Origin: Mansonella perstans
Lineage: Eukaryota > Nematoda > Chromadorea > Rhabditida > Onchocercidae
DNA length: 64,000 bases
Assembly: GCA_037074765.1 (NCBI GenBank)
Contig: JBAMDO010000015.1
Coordinates: 372,001 to 436,000 of the forward strand
Reading direction: 5' to 3'
Part shown: positions 48,131 through 61,092 of the stretch, one piece after another
How positions within the stretch are numbered: the stretch's first letter is position 1
Layout: each line of letters begins with the position of its first letter
Position numbers and translations under genes: made by a program
The notes under the pieces: generated by a model
The model's input: the letters and a program-made list of their open reading frames with translations, nothing else
Databases searched by the model: none
Told to the model about the DNA's origin: nothing

Positions 48131-50465
48131 ATGTCCTTCAATATACTATCACTTTCCTGGGTCCTCATTTCATTTATACCTGTTGCATTTTCGGTAAGTT
48201 CTTAAAAAAAACTCCCGAATATCCAAGCTATACCATTCAATTCCCAACCATTGCAATCTATTTAAGCGACATTAGAATTTCAGAAAGCCTTAATTATTTC
48301 TTTTTCTGAAAGTAATCTGATTCTGATTTTTTTTTTAAAACAATTCCATACCGTTACAAAACAAGAAATATTTTATCTTTCACTGCACATGAAAAAAATT
48401 TCTGTAAGAAATACTGTGGAACAATTTTATCTCTACTTACAGTGCCTTGCAAACGGTGTGTGCGGTCCTGGCTTTGGCACTTGTCAACCTCAGATTCAAC
48501 CGCATCAATCTACATGCCAATCCACCTGTCCTCCAGGCTATCACTGCGGCCCATATGGTTGTACACCATTACGAGCACGAGCTCGTAGCGCTAACCTTTT
48601 CCAACCTGATTTAAAATCAGAAGTATGCTTGGAAAGCACAGATTTTTCGTTGTTTTGAACCTTATACGATCACTTTATTTTTTGAAATTTCTAAATGAGT
48701 AAAAAAGAAATATAGAACCAAATTTTTAGCAGAGATATGAATTTTTTTGAATATCCAATTAATCAGTGTAAAAATTAGATGTAATTTTTGAAGTTGTGAA
48801 TTACAGAGCCCTGATCAATTGTTCATGGAGTGCTGTAGAAGAAGAGGACTTCCAAAAGCTTGCTTGCAAAAGTGCTCATTTCAAGGTTACACCAAAGACG
48901 CGGTACTTTATGCAATATCTGAAACAGAAATATTATTAAAAATATAATAAGCTGCCAGAATCTTGCGACTAAATTTAGCATTTATTCATGAAAGTCAATA
49001 TGTTTTAATTAGATCAATTCTGATCCCGTCTAATTTTGATTTCCATTTTTGTTCTCAATAGAAAAATGCAGCAGGATAATACAGAGATGATATTTTTTTC
49101 TCATAAATTGAAGACCACTAAGTAAGAGATCACAGTGACGTGTTAAATAATGATTCGAAAAAAAATATGTTTTTGAATTGGGTATTTATTCGTTTTATTA
49201 TTTCATTTATTCCTGAAATGTTGTGAAGCGGTTTTATTAGAAAGCATTTGAACAGCAAGTTATTTTTCTGGATGAAGCACTTTCAGCTGATTAACAGTGA
49301 ATTTAATCGTTTAAATTAAATTTTTATAGGAAGAATTTTCGTACAATGCTTTAACATTATTTTTTCAACAGGAATAACAGGGAAATCGTGGTGAAATAAC
49401 AACTTTTCTTTACGCTTCATTTATTAAATTTGTTCTTTCGCACTGATAGTTATGTTTCAGCTGATAAATATGTATTTTAATCGTGACCGCTGTCCGATCA
49501 CCGCTGCTGCAGAAATACAATTCTGTGCTGCACAAGGCCGTGACCATCGTCAATGCTGTGCTCGAAATGGTTATTTTCTATTGCATTTAAAGTTTATTTT
49601 TATCCATTTATTTCACTGACTTAAATTCCACATTTTTTTATGCGCTAAATTTCAACTGACACCTTTTTGTCCATTCAATGGCTATTTACAACATCATGCA
49701 GTTAGCACAAAGAAAAAAATGGAGCAACCAAATATGAAAGTCGATTGAGTTGAGAAAGTTCTTAGCATTTGGCGCTTTACGAAATAAATTAGTTACTTAC
49801 TGTTCTGCTCGTCTTTGGTCTTCATTAGAAGTAATGGCAGAATTTCGGCGAGTAATCTGTAAAGTTCGAAATGCCAAAAGAAATGTACTAATATGGAGCT
49901 AAGAGTTTGTGATGGATTCTAAGTTTTAATAGAAAACATTCTTCACTATTCTATAAATGATTATTTATGGAATATAATGTCATCCTCTCTAAATTATGAT
50001 AAAAATGATAAGAAAAAGTTTGATCATAATTATTTTAACGAATGGAAAAATCATTTGAAGCTAAATTTATTTCACGAAAGCTAAATTTAACAAAAAAAAC
50101 TTGATTTTTTTCATTCTTTAATAATGCTTTTAATGGCTGCTAGAATGCTAGCAAGAATTTCTTTTTGCCAATTGCACTATCTCACTTACTATCAAAATTT
50201 CTCTTTTCTCTTCTATATGAGAATTTTTTCAATAATCTTCAATCATTATATTTGTAGTGTAAATCAGTAATTTTTGTTAATTAAAATACGTTTAATTGAA
50301 GGAGTTGGGACAACATTATCTGGTGACAAATGCTTAATATTTTGTGATCAACGTCTGGGAAACGTCACACTGCTGGACTATAGCTATTTAATTTGCTACG
50401 ATCGTTTTGAAAGTATGAAAAGCTGCTTCTGGCACGGTATGATGGAACAGAAATCGTTGCAATAA
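48131..50465 (+). CDS. Secreted DB-module (nematode-specific Cys-rich) protein
   Basis: Five exons: 48131-48193, 48443-48622, 48807-48902, 49461-49569, 50302-50465; 203 aa. Exon 1 is exactly a signal peptide (MSFNILSLSWVLISFIPVAF + S). Exon 2 is a Cys/Gly/Pro-rich stretch (CLANGVCGPGFGTCQ, CPPGYHCGPYGC). Exons 3-5 form a DB module: FMECCRRRGLPKACLQKCSF, EIQFCAAQGRDHRQCCARNG, CLIFCDQRLG, YLICYDRFESMKSCFWHG. The paired CC motifs and Cys spacing are those of the DB domain found in secreted and cuticle-associated nematode proteins of poorly known function (C. elegans OIG and DB proteins). It is probably extracellular and disulfide-rich. It is followed on the same strand by the BPI-like secreted protein. 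Confidence 0.9.
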
Positions 50466-52820
50466 CTTTCACAACACACTTAAATTACATTATCGAATTT
50501 TTGTGTTTTCCTACTTACGATAATTGCTTCCATTTTATTCACATTTATAAATTTGAAAATTGATCATTCTTAACTTTATTAATGATTGCTGTTTCTAACA
50601 TTATTAATGATTCTAGAAGGAAAATTCAATTCTATGCTGAAATATTGATTTTGAAGCAGAGTATTAAAGTCTAGAACTGGTTTAATATGACAACTTTAAT
50701 TTGAATCATTTTAAAAAACTGCCCTCTTTGAAAATTTTGAAAAAGAATGGAATTGATTGATAGCAATATGATCAATTATGATAGAAGTAGAAAATGTGAT
50801 CCGGTTTTTATCTATCTATGCCCGCAAGTTCAATCTTAAGGTCATTTAATTACTTCCTATCATTTACAACTTTCCTTTGCTCATCCTCAGAATTACGAAA
50901 TCTGTTTTAATCAGATTGGCCGCCTCAATTTTATCGGAGGTTTCTTTTTAATTGAAGCTTCAAATTTTTTGTGGTTTTTTGAAATGCTGTACAAAGTTTT
51001 ATTTATTGATAAATTTTTTGGGATTCCATAAAAAGTGGGACGAATTTCTGAAAAATTTCAATTCTGTAATCTTGCCGAAATTTCTCATGGCTCCAAGAAA
51101 TTTTCGAAATTTTTACTCTTAATTTTTTTGTAACATTTCACTTCAAGAACTATATTCAAACCCATTGCCGCAAATAATTTAAAATTTTTCAATTCTGTTC
51201 CTGAGGGAAAGAATATGACGGAACCGAGTTCATAATGGCAACCTGATTTATCCAAATTTTCTTCTACGAAAAAGAAAAAAGAAAAAAAGCTTCCATGAAA
51301 AAGAAATTTCTTCCAAAAACTTAGAATTAAGTCGATATTCATATTTAACTCTTAACATTACTGAGTGTGCACATTAAATCAGCTTAAAAAAACTTGGTAT
51401 TGATATTTGACTTTATTATGAAAGTAGGCAAAACTGCCACTGACTTGTAAAGCATCGAAAAATGAGAGGCTTCACATTGCTTGTATTTAAATGTCGCTGT
51501 ACTTTGAAAGAAGCGGTAAAAGTTCGTGACAAAAGTATCAAGTACCAGTCTGTTTTAAAACGGAAATCAATTTTAAGGATTAAATTTAGAAAAAAAAAAC
51601 ATATTTCAATTGCATTACATCCATTTCTTCAATTTCATTTCTCAATTTAAATTAAAGATGAGTAGTGCTTACAATAGCCAACATTCAAAATGACGCTGAA
51701 ATCGGTCTTTCTTCAAGAAATATCCTTGGAATGCCAATGAATATTAAAGACATGTGGTGAATAAACGTCGGAGACTGATGTCTTTTTACATCTTTATGCT
51801 TTGAAAGCAATAATTATTGATGATTTGACGAAATTTGGGGAAAAAATTATTGAAAGAAATCATTTATTTATATGAGTGCTAAGTTTGTCAGAACTAATTC
51901 AACTTGTAAACTACGGATTGATTCATAAAATTGAAAATAGATTATAATCGGATCAAAGAATAGTTATTATACTATTTAAAATAGAAGTGAAGGTTATACT
52001 ACTTAAAATAAAAGTTTTATTATTTAAATCAAAGTATCACTTGACCTTTAACCTCGCTCTGACAAAAGGAAATATTATCAGAGTGCAATTCATGCTGGTT
52101 TTTTGAAAAAATTTTCAAACGGAAGTGATTGCAAAAGACAAGAAATGATGCATGCTCCATGCAACAGAAGCAAATGTTGAAATTAAACCACTTTATTTTA
52201 TTAACGACATCGAAACACACCAAAAAAAGAGTAAAAATTTTACTTCCGGAGAACTACTGCGAACTGTCGATGCGCTTTTTTTATAGGCAGCTGTGTAAAT
52301 TTTGCAACCGTTTTCTGTCAACTCTTTAAGATGTGACAAATGACCGATTTAATAAAAAGCAACCACTTTTTGGAGTGTATGTTCGTCTGTCTCACTTTTA
52401 TATATTTATACATATATATTTATATATATATATTTGCGTTGTTCACCAAAAATCAAATCATGTTTGGCTCTTCTACTTTTTCACTTGTCAACCATTTCCG
52501 GTGTTTTAAGAACGCGATAAGAAGATGCGAAAATTGTCAATTTTCTTGAAAGAAATATAAATGACATTATTTCCTTCTCCGCCTCCTCGGTACCTCATTG
52601 TCGAAAAACCCGAAACATCTTTATGAAGAAATTCATCCATTCTTATATTGGTATTCCCGGGAAAACTTTCGGTTACATGAGGTTGATTTTGTACGCAACC
52701 AACTTTTTGGAACATCACTGCTAAGCACTAATTTCATAATACTTTATAGTATCGTTTACAACCGTATGATTGTTTTTGCAGTCCGAAATTATACTTTAAA
52801 TGCAAAAATAATTTTCAACG
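50466..52820. other. intergenic between DB-module and BPI-like genes
   Basis: No supported gene. An (AT)n-rich microsatellite lies at about 52397-52434 and imperfect ACTATTTAAAATA-type repeats at about 51965-52030. The frames at 51085-51342 (-), 52506-52718 (-) and 52598-52951 (+) show nothing recognisable; the last shadows the first BPI exon. Confidence 0.5.
52397..52434. repeat. (AT)n-rich microsatellite
   Basis: An alternating TA tract with occasional extra T. Confidence 0.85.
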
Positions 52821-55800
52821 ATGTCATCGGTGCCATATATCAAAGTTACTATTGCTTCACTGTTTACATTTTATTTTATATTTCTGATACTACCGAGCTA
52901 TGCTTCTGGATTTTCCACAGACTATGTTCCAGATTTGGCGCTAACAACTAAAAAAAGTTATGAAATGACTGATCCAGAAGTAAGTTATAGTTAAGTGAAT
53001 CTATGCAATCCGTTAGAGACACTTACCTATGTTTACTATACTCTTTTTAAATTTTTCGTTACTTTTGTCAAGGAAGTCATTCAGCTGAGAATTTTTTGTA
53101 TTCCTTTTAATATTAGTGAGAATAACATAAATGTATAACAAAAGTGCAAGCAGAGGATAATCAGGTGAAAAAGTAGCATTTTGGAGTAACAATCTATTTT
53201 AAGTAATTTTTTGCCCTGTTGAATATGACGACAGTATTAGTTCCTTATTTAAATTCTTAGCAAGTGATTCAAGAAGAAGAAGGAGCACAAAAAAACACAG
53301 AAGTTAGCCGGTCGATGAATATCACGGATTTATCTACAAAAATTGGCCATGAAAATGATATTAAGCTTGACAGTGATATGAAAAAAAGTGTTGGAATGCT
53401 GGTACGGATAACACCAAGAATGATCAACTATTGGGCTACGGTAAGCTTTTGTAACGCAAACATTATTTGATAGATCATAAAAGCTTTTGTTGCAATATCT
53501 TATGATGTCGCATATTTTCTTTGCACAATAAAACTTCAATACTTGGCAGTTACTTTCCAGGAATTGAAACAAATGTTCCAAAAGGAGCTAGAAAACAAAG
53601 AATTGCCAGAATTTTCACGTACTTTGATGAAATTAAACGTATCCATTCTTACTCCACGAATTCATAATATAATATTACCGCGATTCAATTACAAGGTTTT
53701 TTCAGATATTTAATTAATAAAAGGAATTCTTACTCAGAATTATCCAGAATCATTCCAATTTAATTGTGATAGAATTGTAGGTATAGCGACATAAATTAAA
53801 ATTCGTTGCTATTTATTACGTTTGCATATTTTGATTCAGCAGTATTAAAACGCATTTTTTCATCCGTTCAGGATGAAAATTTCATTTTTGTTTCAAGTTC
53901 TTCCGTAAAAATTGTCCCGTCCTACGGATTAAGCCTTGAAATTTTAGGTGCTATGCAATAATACTATGGAAATAATACTGCATGGAGGATCAGCACAGCT
54001 ATTAAGTTCTTATCGAGCAGTGTATAGAACCATTCGTGAGGGAAATTTAGAAGCAAATATGAGCGATTTCGTGATTAAATTGAAACTTAAAATTGCTACA
54101 ACGTTTGCTGGAAAGTTATTGGTAAGTATACTTGATTTTGGAAATTGCTAAAAAAATGAGGACCTTAATAGGATTCAGCCAAATTTTCTAATTTCTAGGT
54201 TTGCAATTTTGCTATATATTTTTTTCCAATTTCTAGGTTTGCAATTTTGCTATATATCTGGAAACTAATATCTGGAAAAGCCTGTTTTGAAACAATAAAA
54301 AACTAAGCTTGTTAAGTTCAAAATCAGAATGAACTCTTCGATACTAAATTCTGCATCATGAATCAATCACAGTTTTACCTGGAAAATTTTTCACCCAATT
54401 TGTACTTAAATCTTCAAGCTGGAAGACATAGTTTGTGGTGCGGAAGTACGATCAATTGATATCAAGTTGACACCGAAATTGCATGAACTAGTTGATCAAG
54501 GTTTACGGATAGAATTGGATGAAACTATATCTGTTGTTATTTGTGAAGCTCTTGAAGTTTTTACAAATAAATTTGAGGAACGTTTGAACAAGCTAATACG
54601 CTCACCGGTCGTCGAAATTAAAGTAAGCGGTACAAAAATGTTTTTTGCAATTATTAAAATGCGCGGAAATATATTGAAAAATTAAAATTGAACTATGAAA
54701 GCCACAATTCATATTATTCCACCAACTTCATCGCTAAAATAGATGAAACAGAAAACTCGAATCAAGTTCTAAATGTCGCACTGGCCATCATACTGCGATA
54801 GTTTCTTTACTATCATTAGGATAGGCTTTTATTTAAGAAAATTCTTTCACTTAGAAACTTTATGAAATTTTTTACATTGTTAATAAAAATTTCATGAGCT
54901 TTTTTGTTCAGATTAATGATACAATTGCGCATCTTCTCATTGATACCACGATAAGTAATGGTATTTCTTTGACTGAAGACTATTTCGACTTTCCATTTCT
55001 TGGTGCTCCCGCAATGAAGGAATTGGAAAATGGAGCGCATCTAATGGTTTGTTCACTTCGCAAACTTTCGAGAAAGACAGTAAATCATATAAAATAACCA
55101 TTGCATCGTCATTAGATTACCTATGAGCTTGGATATTTAAAATTATTTGAAATAAATATTTAAAAATTGCTTGATTTTTTTTAACATTAAAAAATATTTG
55201 ATTTTTCAATAAATTTACTACTTCGACATTCAATCTCGGCAAATTAATTCGTTTTAATCACATCCTTTTTTTCATTTCTTTTTAAGAAGAATCAGTCAAG
55301 AACTTTTAGAAATCACCTGACGATAAAGTGGAAATGATTTATTTGTATATCTCAGAATCGGTACTAAATATATTCCTGAAGCAACTTGCAACGTTTGGAG
55401 ATACAGCATTAAAATTGCACGAATATCCAGAATTCCAGGAGATGCTAAGCTTAAATTGCTCTGAAGACGAAAAATGCATGGGCGATTTGCTGCAGGAAAC
55501 AGAATTGTATGTTCCTGATTCAGGTGCGCTCTTTTGTTCGGTTCTGCATTTGACTCTGCATGGAAATTAAATTTTTTATTCCTGAATCGACCATGTCAGT
55601 AGCATCAAAGTGAGACTTCATGAATAATCCGATTTGTTAATACGAACGGCTACTTGTGACCATCAACCTAATTCACGCAGCGATAAATAAAAACTTATCG
55701 AAGAGAAAATATTTAATAAAACACAATTACTGAATTGAACACTTGAACACTTCAGCCCAAACAAACAACACAAATTATCAGTTGAATCAAAAAAGTGTAG

Positions 55801-56916
55801 TGGTTCATTCTTGGTAATCGATAGTTACGAAAATGGAAGTGACATGTTGGTGTGTAAATTCAGGTCGTATGATCGTCAAAATAGGCGCGCCGTTAGTTGC
55901 ATCAGTTCGAAATGGTTTTGCATTGATTGATGTGCACCTAACAGGTTTTACAACTTATAAACAAGAAGATGTGGATGTAAAAGTATTAGAGTTCGAATGG
56001 CTTGCAACGATACATGTCAGCAATGAATACCTCAACGAACACATTGCTGAAAAAGTACAATTAAATCATTTATTTTACGATCAGACTTAGAGATGATGAG
56101 CATTTCGTTATTTAGAACACATGCCTTGTTCTGATCTATATTATGAACAATGTGACTTCAAACTTGTTAACCAAATCATTTTCAAATATGAGTAAAAAAA
56201 CTTTTTGTCAAATTCAGAAGTGCGCTATGATTTCTATTCTAATTTCTATAAAGAGTAAAATAAAGTTTATTTCAGCACGATCCAACACAAAATATGAATG
56301 CATCACTGCAAGTGGTCAAATTAGTGATAACCAATGTAACACCATATGTTGAGATGATTCCGAACTATGATGAACACTTGTTGCGACTAATTTCTCTAAG
56401 AAAAAAGCTCTTGGAGGTTAATTTCCGATTTTATTATTTTCTGGAGTCCAATTGCTTTACTCAGTGATTTACTCGTTATTGAAGGGAAACGTTTGATGAA
56501 TTATAGACGATTGCAAGGAGAAGCTTCGAATTAGATTTATAAGTGCTAATTTATGTTAAAAAAACAATATTACATTAGCTGCTAACAAAAATATCAATTG
56601 TTGATTACACGACCTTTCAACTTTGTCACGAAAAATAATTTTAAGGAAGAGCTGACCGCTGAACTTTTGTATCTTTTGCCTAAAACTTTTTCTTTTTGTT
56701 TCTCTTTAACAATATTTTATTAAATTTACATTTCTACCGTAAATGTTAGTAATTTTTCAGAAATTGTTGACGCAACAATGCTCGTTAGCAAGAACAACAA
56801 GTACACTATATAAAGCAATGTATTGTACAGCAACTTTCCGGAATGGTACGCTTGTGATTTCTAGTGGTTTGCAATGGAATCCGGAAATGTTCCATCAGTT
56901 CAGCTTGTTAAACTAA
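52821..56916 (+). CDS. BPI/LBP-family secreted lipid-binding protein
   Basis: Ten exons: 52821-52979, 53261-53440, 53561-53695, 53948-54121, 54419-54622, 54912-55046, 55310-55523, 55864-56054, 56276-56416, 56761-56916; 562 aa. A signal peptide covers about residues 1-34. The N-terminal BPI barrel starts at about 95 (MLVRITPRMINYW, then LKQMFQKELENKELP). The proline-rich linker and second barrel begin near 329 with VEMIYLYISESVLNIFLKQL, where ISES is the usual start of the BPI C-terminal domain. Cys residues in VLCNN and DIVCGAEV could form the conserved disulfide. Length and two-barrel layout fit BPI/LBP/CETP. In vertebrates these bind LPS or lipids; nematode members are thought to act in lipid binding or innate immunity, but no function is proven. 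A 30-bp duplicated sequence lies in the intron after exon 4. Confidence 0.88.
54190..54257. repeat. tandem direct repeat, 30-bp copies at 38-bp spacing, in a BPI-gene intron
   Basis: 54190-54219 and 54228-54257 are identical (each begins AATTTCTAGGTTTGC), separated by 8 nt. Confidence 0.9.
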
Positions 56917-58083
56917 ATTGACCAAGCTTATTTGTGCGACAAATAACCAAAGGGAATTTTGAACTGTAATAAGAAATCCATATCAGGAATGAGCTTCTTT
57001 TGCTAGTGAACTAATCAGTTTTGCCAAGCTTTATCAAACTTAGCAATATTACCTGATAATATTATCATGTCTTGTTTTATGCGACAAATAACAACACCCA
57101 GAATATCTTAGACAATTACCGATTCCCATTGACAGCTAGATTTGTTTTTTTTGCTTTCGAAATAGTTTTCATCATAATTTTATTCGAACATTTGAACACC
57201 CTTCAGTAATTTCACTTCATGATGAAATCGTCAGCAATAATTTTCCAACTGAATAGTAGTCAAGAGCTTTTTAAATGTTTTCTACATTTCTATCCTTCAT
57301 TGTTGCATCTCAGATTGTCCAGAAAAATAAAGTGGAACAGCTGTAGTAATTAATCTGGTAATTAATCTTGCTCACATTCATTTCGAAAGCAGACTTTTTT
57401 GACACAGAATTGCTGATATAAAATATCGAAAATAAACTGGAAATCTAATATTTAGCAATTATACTACAGTAAGACATCTATGAGTTTGTATATATTTTTG
57501 ATGATCTCATTCGATCGCTTATGATTGACAATGTTAATTCATTCTTTGAATTTGTAACATTTTGTTATGAGATTCTCATGAATAAACATGATCTTTTTGG
57601 TCTTCCTTAGCAAATATAGAAAGAATAAAGGGATCAACTTCAGATAACCAGCAGTGATCGTAGCTTTGACTTCTGTCAAGACAAGACAACAAGCACAATT
57701 TAGAAATTTCTATTGCCATGAAATTGATTACGGAAGTCAATGAGATCACAGCCGTGAATTTAAAACAGATCAGCTCCATATCGTTCAATAAACCCGTACA
57801 GACTCATGGCTAATGTCCTCAAAGGATGTTAAAATTGATTCTCTAGCTAAAAAAACAATTGCTAATCGTTATCTGAAATTAATTGCAATAAAATTCTGCA
57901 AACGGTTCTTATGAACCAAATAGCATTCCCAAAATTCAATAATCAAATAGTATTTAGTGGGCTGAATGGGATTTTGAATTCATTTTGAAATTTAAATTTT
58001 TATAAACCTTTAAAGCAGAAACAGATATTCTAAGAAAATGTTAATCAATAATTCATGTTTAATCTACAATCAAGATGCAAAAA
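56917..58083. other. convergent intergenic region, BPI-like and kinase B genes
   Basis: No gene supported. The 57576-57788 minus-strand frame has no recognisable feature. Confidence 0.5.
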
Positions 58084-60293
58084 TCAGGTAGAACGTTGTG
58101 TTCTCGCCGTAGCCAAACGTTCTCTTAGTCTTCTATTTTTCCTTTCGATAAGATTTATAATAGGACCGTGATATTTGTGCACCGGGTCCCAGTCGAGCGG
58201 ATCATCTGCTGCTATATTATTTGCCGAAAGAACACAAAAATATTTATTCGTCTTTTGGATATAAATTCCTAAATCTTTCTTTTTCCTTTTAAAAACAATT
58301 TACATGAAAATTTGAAATCCGCATACAAGAACCTGAAATAAGCACTAAACTGTAAGTGCTGAACTGTATTTCAGGTTAGCATTTCTAGTTATTTAATTAA
58401 AAGTTGAGGGAACATGAATGATACCTTAGCAGCATGTTGTATACAGTAATAAATATGATCATAATCTGGTATGCTTTCGTATTCCAGTGAATCGATGTAT
58501 TTCATTATTGTCGAGAATTCGCGTTTTGGACATTGCTTAAAAAAATCATCCATTGCTTCACCTTCACGTACTTCTTCCTTCCACTGCAAGACCTCTTCTT
58601 TTTCAGCTCCCTGGAATTGAAACTTTCAGGATAATCATATTTTGCCAAAGATATCGTAGTCCTTGGTTCATATCTCTCTGGCAGTCAATAATCAGTAATT
58701 TTCATCCCTTCATTTTGTATAGTATGTCATTGCAGTTGCAAGTTTTCTTAAAAATTATGAGCGGCAATCGGTATTCAAATCACTAACCTTCATCTTTCTC
58801 CAAGGCAAAGAACCGGCGGTCCATTCAACTGTAATGTAAAGCCATGATTCGACATCATCTTTTCGAGATTGTTCCATTTGTCGCAGTGCAGCAAGTGATG
58901 CATAACGAGTTGTACCACGAAAAGGAGCAGTAGCACGAGGTAACCGCAAATCTTTATTTCCGGAGCTGTAATATTTAATTAAGAGTGAAAGCAGGAAAGA
59001 ACTGACCATAAGTTCTCGTTTTTTATCTTGTCAGGAAGAATGTTTGCTAAAATTAAATCAAGGTTGTTTCAACCACTGAATACGGTATGTTCGACGATGA
59101 CGCAAGCATAGTTTCAGATCTTGCAGGCGATCACGGTTGTGTAACTATCCCATTTTACTCGTTGGTTATTCAATTATAAATTTAATTATAAACAGACAAT
59201 GGAGATGAAAGAAGAAACGACAATCTTACAAACTCTGATTTTCTTAAGCTTCTCGAATAAACGTTACCTGAACTGTCTACACAACCCGAAATCTAGCATA
59301 AAAATTGTGTGATGTTCATTGGCCTCCGGTCGTCCAATCGCGAAATTGCCCGGCTTGATGTCTCGATGTAAAAATCCAATAGTATGCAAATGCTCAATTG
59401 ATTCCAAGCATTGTTCAGCTGCTTTCAGTGCTGTATTTAATGTGAAGCGTTGCTCTGGTCGTTCCACCCTTAGATCCCATAGATTTCGACCAACCTAGAA
59501 ATGCTTTTCATAAGATGCCTGATATCTTTTTCAATTTCGGAACAAATTTATTTTTAAATCAAATATTAAAAACATTAACTTTTAATATTGCTCGAATGCT
59601 AGAAAAATGTATTATTGATTTAAATTTACTGTCTTAAATTCATAGTTTTGTTAATTCATTTGCATGATTAAAACTTCTTAAATTATTCTACTGTTCATAG
59701 CATAGATGACAATTTAATTTAATGATCTCTAGAGCTGAAATCTACCAATTTCATGATAATAAATCTGAAACGTTCAGCTTGCTTTCCACGATCGACAATC
59801 TCGCAAAAATGTTTGCTTCCAAGTGATTGTGCACCACGCAGAACTGTGCAATCCATTAACAATACCTGTTAAATCGCACTGATCATTTATAATTCAATGA
59901 ATTCCCGAATTTGCAAAAATTGCGAACCATTAGGTTGCATCAGAAAGTATTACTCGTTTTTTAACGTCCATCAATTCACATTTCATTGCAAAAGTAGCAG
60001 AATCCGATATGCGCTTTACTTCATACACTGCTCCAAAGCCGCCTTTGCCCAATAATTTTATTGACTGAATCAATAAATTAGTTTAACTTTTACGAAGATT
60101 AAAAATTAATGCACATTGATTTTAGTAGTGTTTCAAATGTGATTGCTGGAAATTTATTACAAAGTGATCAATTCGAAGTGTTTGTTCTATGTTGCATAAG
60201 ACAAGCCTTAGCTATCACCTCATATTCTGCTTTCTTAGTGATTATTAATTCACCAGGTTGTGGTAATTTTTCGCTGAGTTTTTTTTCAGCCAT
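58084..60293 (-). CDS. Tau-tubulin-kinase-like (CK1 superfamily) protein kinase B
   Basis: Exons: 60219-60293, 59954-60064, 59746-59865, 59268-59494, 58788-58965, 58425-58610, probable 13-nt microexon 58351-58363, 58084-58211; 345 aa. Gly loop GKGGFGAVY (31-39), Lys in FAMK (K53), HRDIKPGN (145-152), DFG (170-172), CK1-type GTTRYASLAA, RKDDVESWLYITVEW, and a tail with DPLDWDPV ending in a basic, Arg-rich stretch (ERKNRRLRERLATARTQRST). The exon 58425-58610 ends in phase 0 but the last exon needs phase 1. The 13-nt exon (flanked by AATACAG and GTTTAG) is the simplest in-frame solution, but it is inferred. The ATG lies 3 nt after TTCTTCCAG, consistent with SL trans-splicing. It is paralogous to kinase A with different intron positions. 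Confidence 0.9.
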
Positions 60294-61092
60294 TTCCTGG
60301 AAGAAGATAGACATGATATCGGGAAAAAGATGAAATCGCTAATATTTCTGAATGTTCATTTTCGAAGGTAACACATACCAAATGAATTCCGGAAATTCGC
60401 AATTTTTACACAGAAATGTCACTGTAGACATTGTAAGTGGGCATTTTTAAAACATTAAAAATATAAATGAATGAATTCATTTCAAATATTTTGTTTTATA
60501 TTAGTAAGAAAAATTTGAATATAATGCAAAATTTGAATGTTCTCTGCACTCAAGACTAATGCAAAAAATAAATGTAAAAAATAATATAATTTCTCAGATT
60601 AAAATCGCATAAAAAAAACTTATATGACATGTTTCCTTCCTTCATAAAATAATTTTACTTAAATCCTTCGTAAAAAATTACAATAAATTAATTTTGTGGC
60701 TGAGACATTAATTTTCATTGAGTTTTAGGCAACACGATGTACATGATGGTTTGAATCGTTGCAATGATAGTACTACGTTGTTACTCTGTTCGTATCATGT
60801 ACAATTTACGGTTATTCTGAATTTATCCAACCGGAGATGAAGGGGTGGAAGTTTTACAAAGGTCATTCTACCTATTCATGAACTCAATTTTAACCTTCGA
60901 GTTTGAGGTAACGAGGAGAAACTTGTTCGAGAATTGCGGACCTTGAATTCTTTTTACATATCAATGACCATTTCTTTTCCGGTCATTTTTTTAAATCTGA
61001 CTGATACCTACAATTTTTGTCTTATTCCGTTTTTCGTATTGCTTTCTGCAAGCATTTTTAATTTAAAAATAAATTTAACTAACTTTCAGGAT
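60294..61092. other. divergent intergenic region between kinase B and RPF1
   Basis: No gene supported. It presumably holds the promoters of both flanking genes; no specific site recognised. TTTCAG directly precedes the RPF1 start. Confidence 0.5.

Noticed and set aside
52598..52951. 117-aa plus-strand frame starting MSKNPKHLYE
   Set aside because: Its 3' half overlaps the BPI-like first exon in another frame. No domain and no splice signals support it.
54894..55097. Extension of the BPI exon 6 frame to both sides
   Set aside because: The longer frame reads past a clear acceptor (TTGTTCAG) and donor (ATG before GTTTGT). Trimming to 54912-55046 keeps the phase with neighbouring exons.
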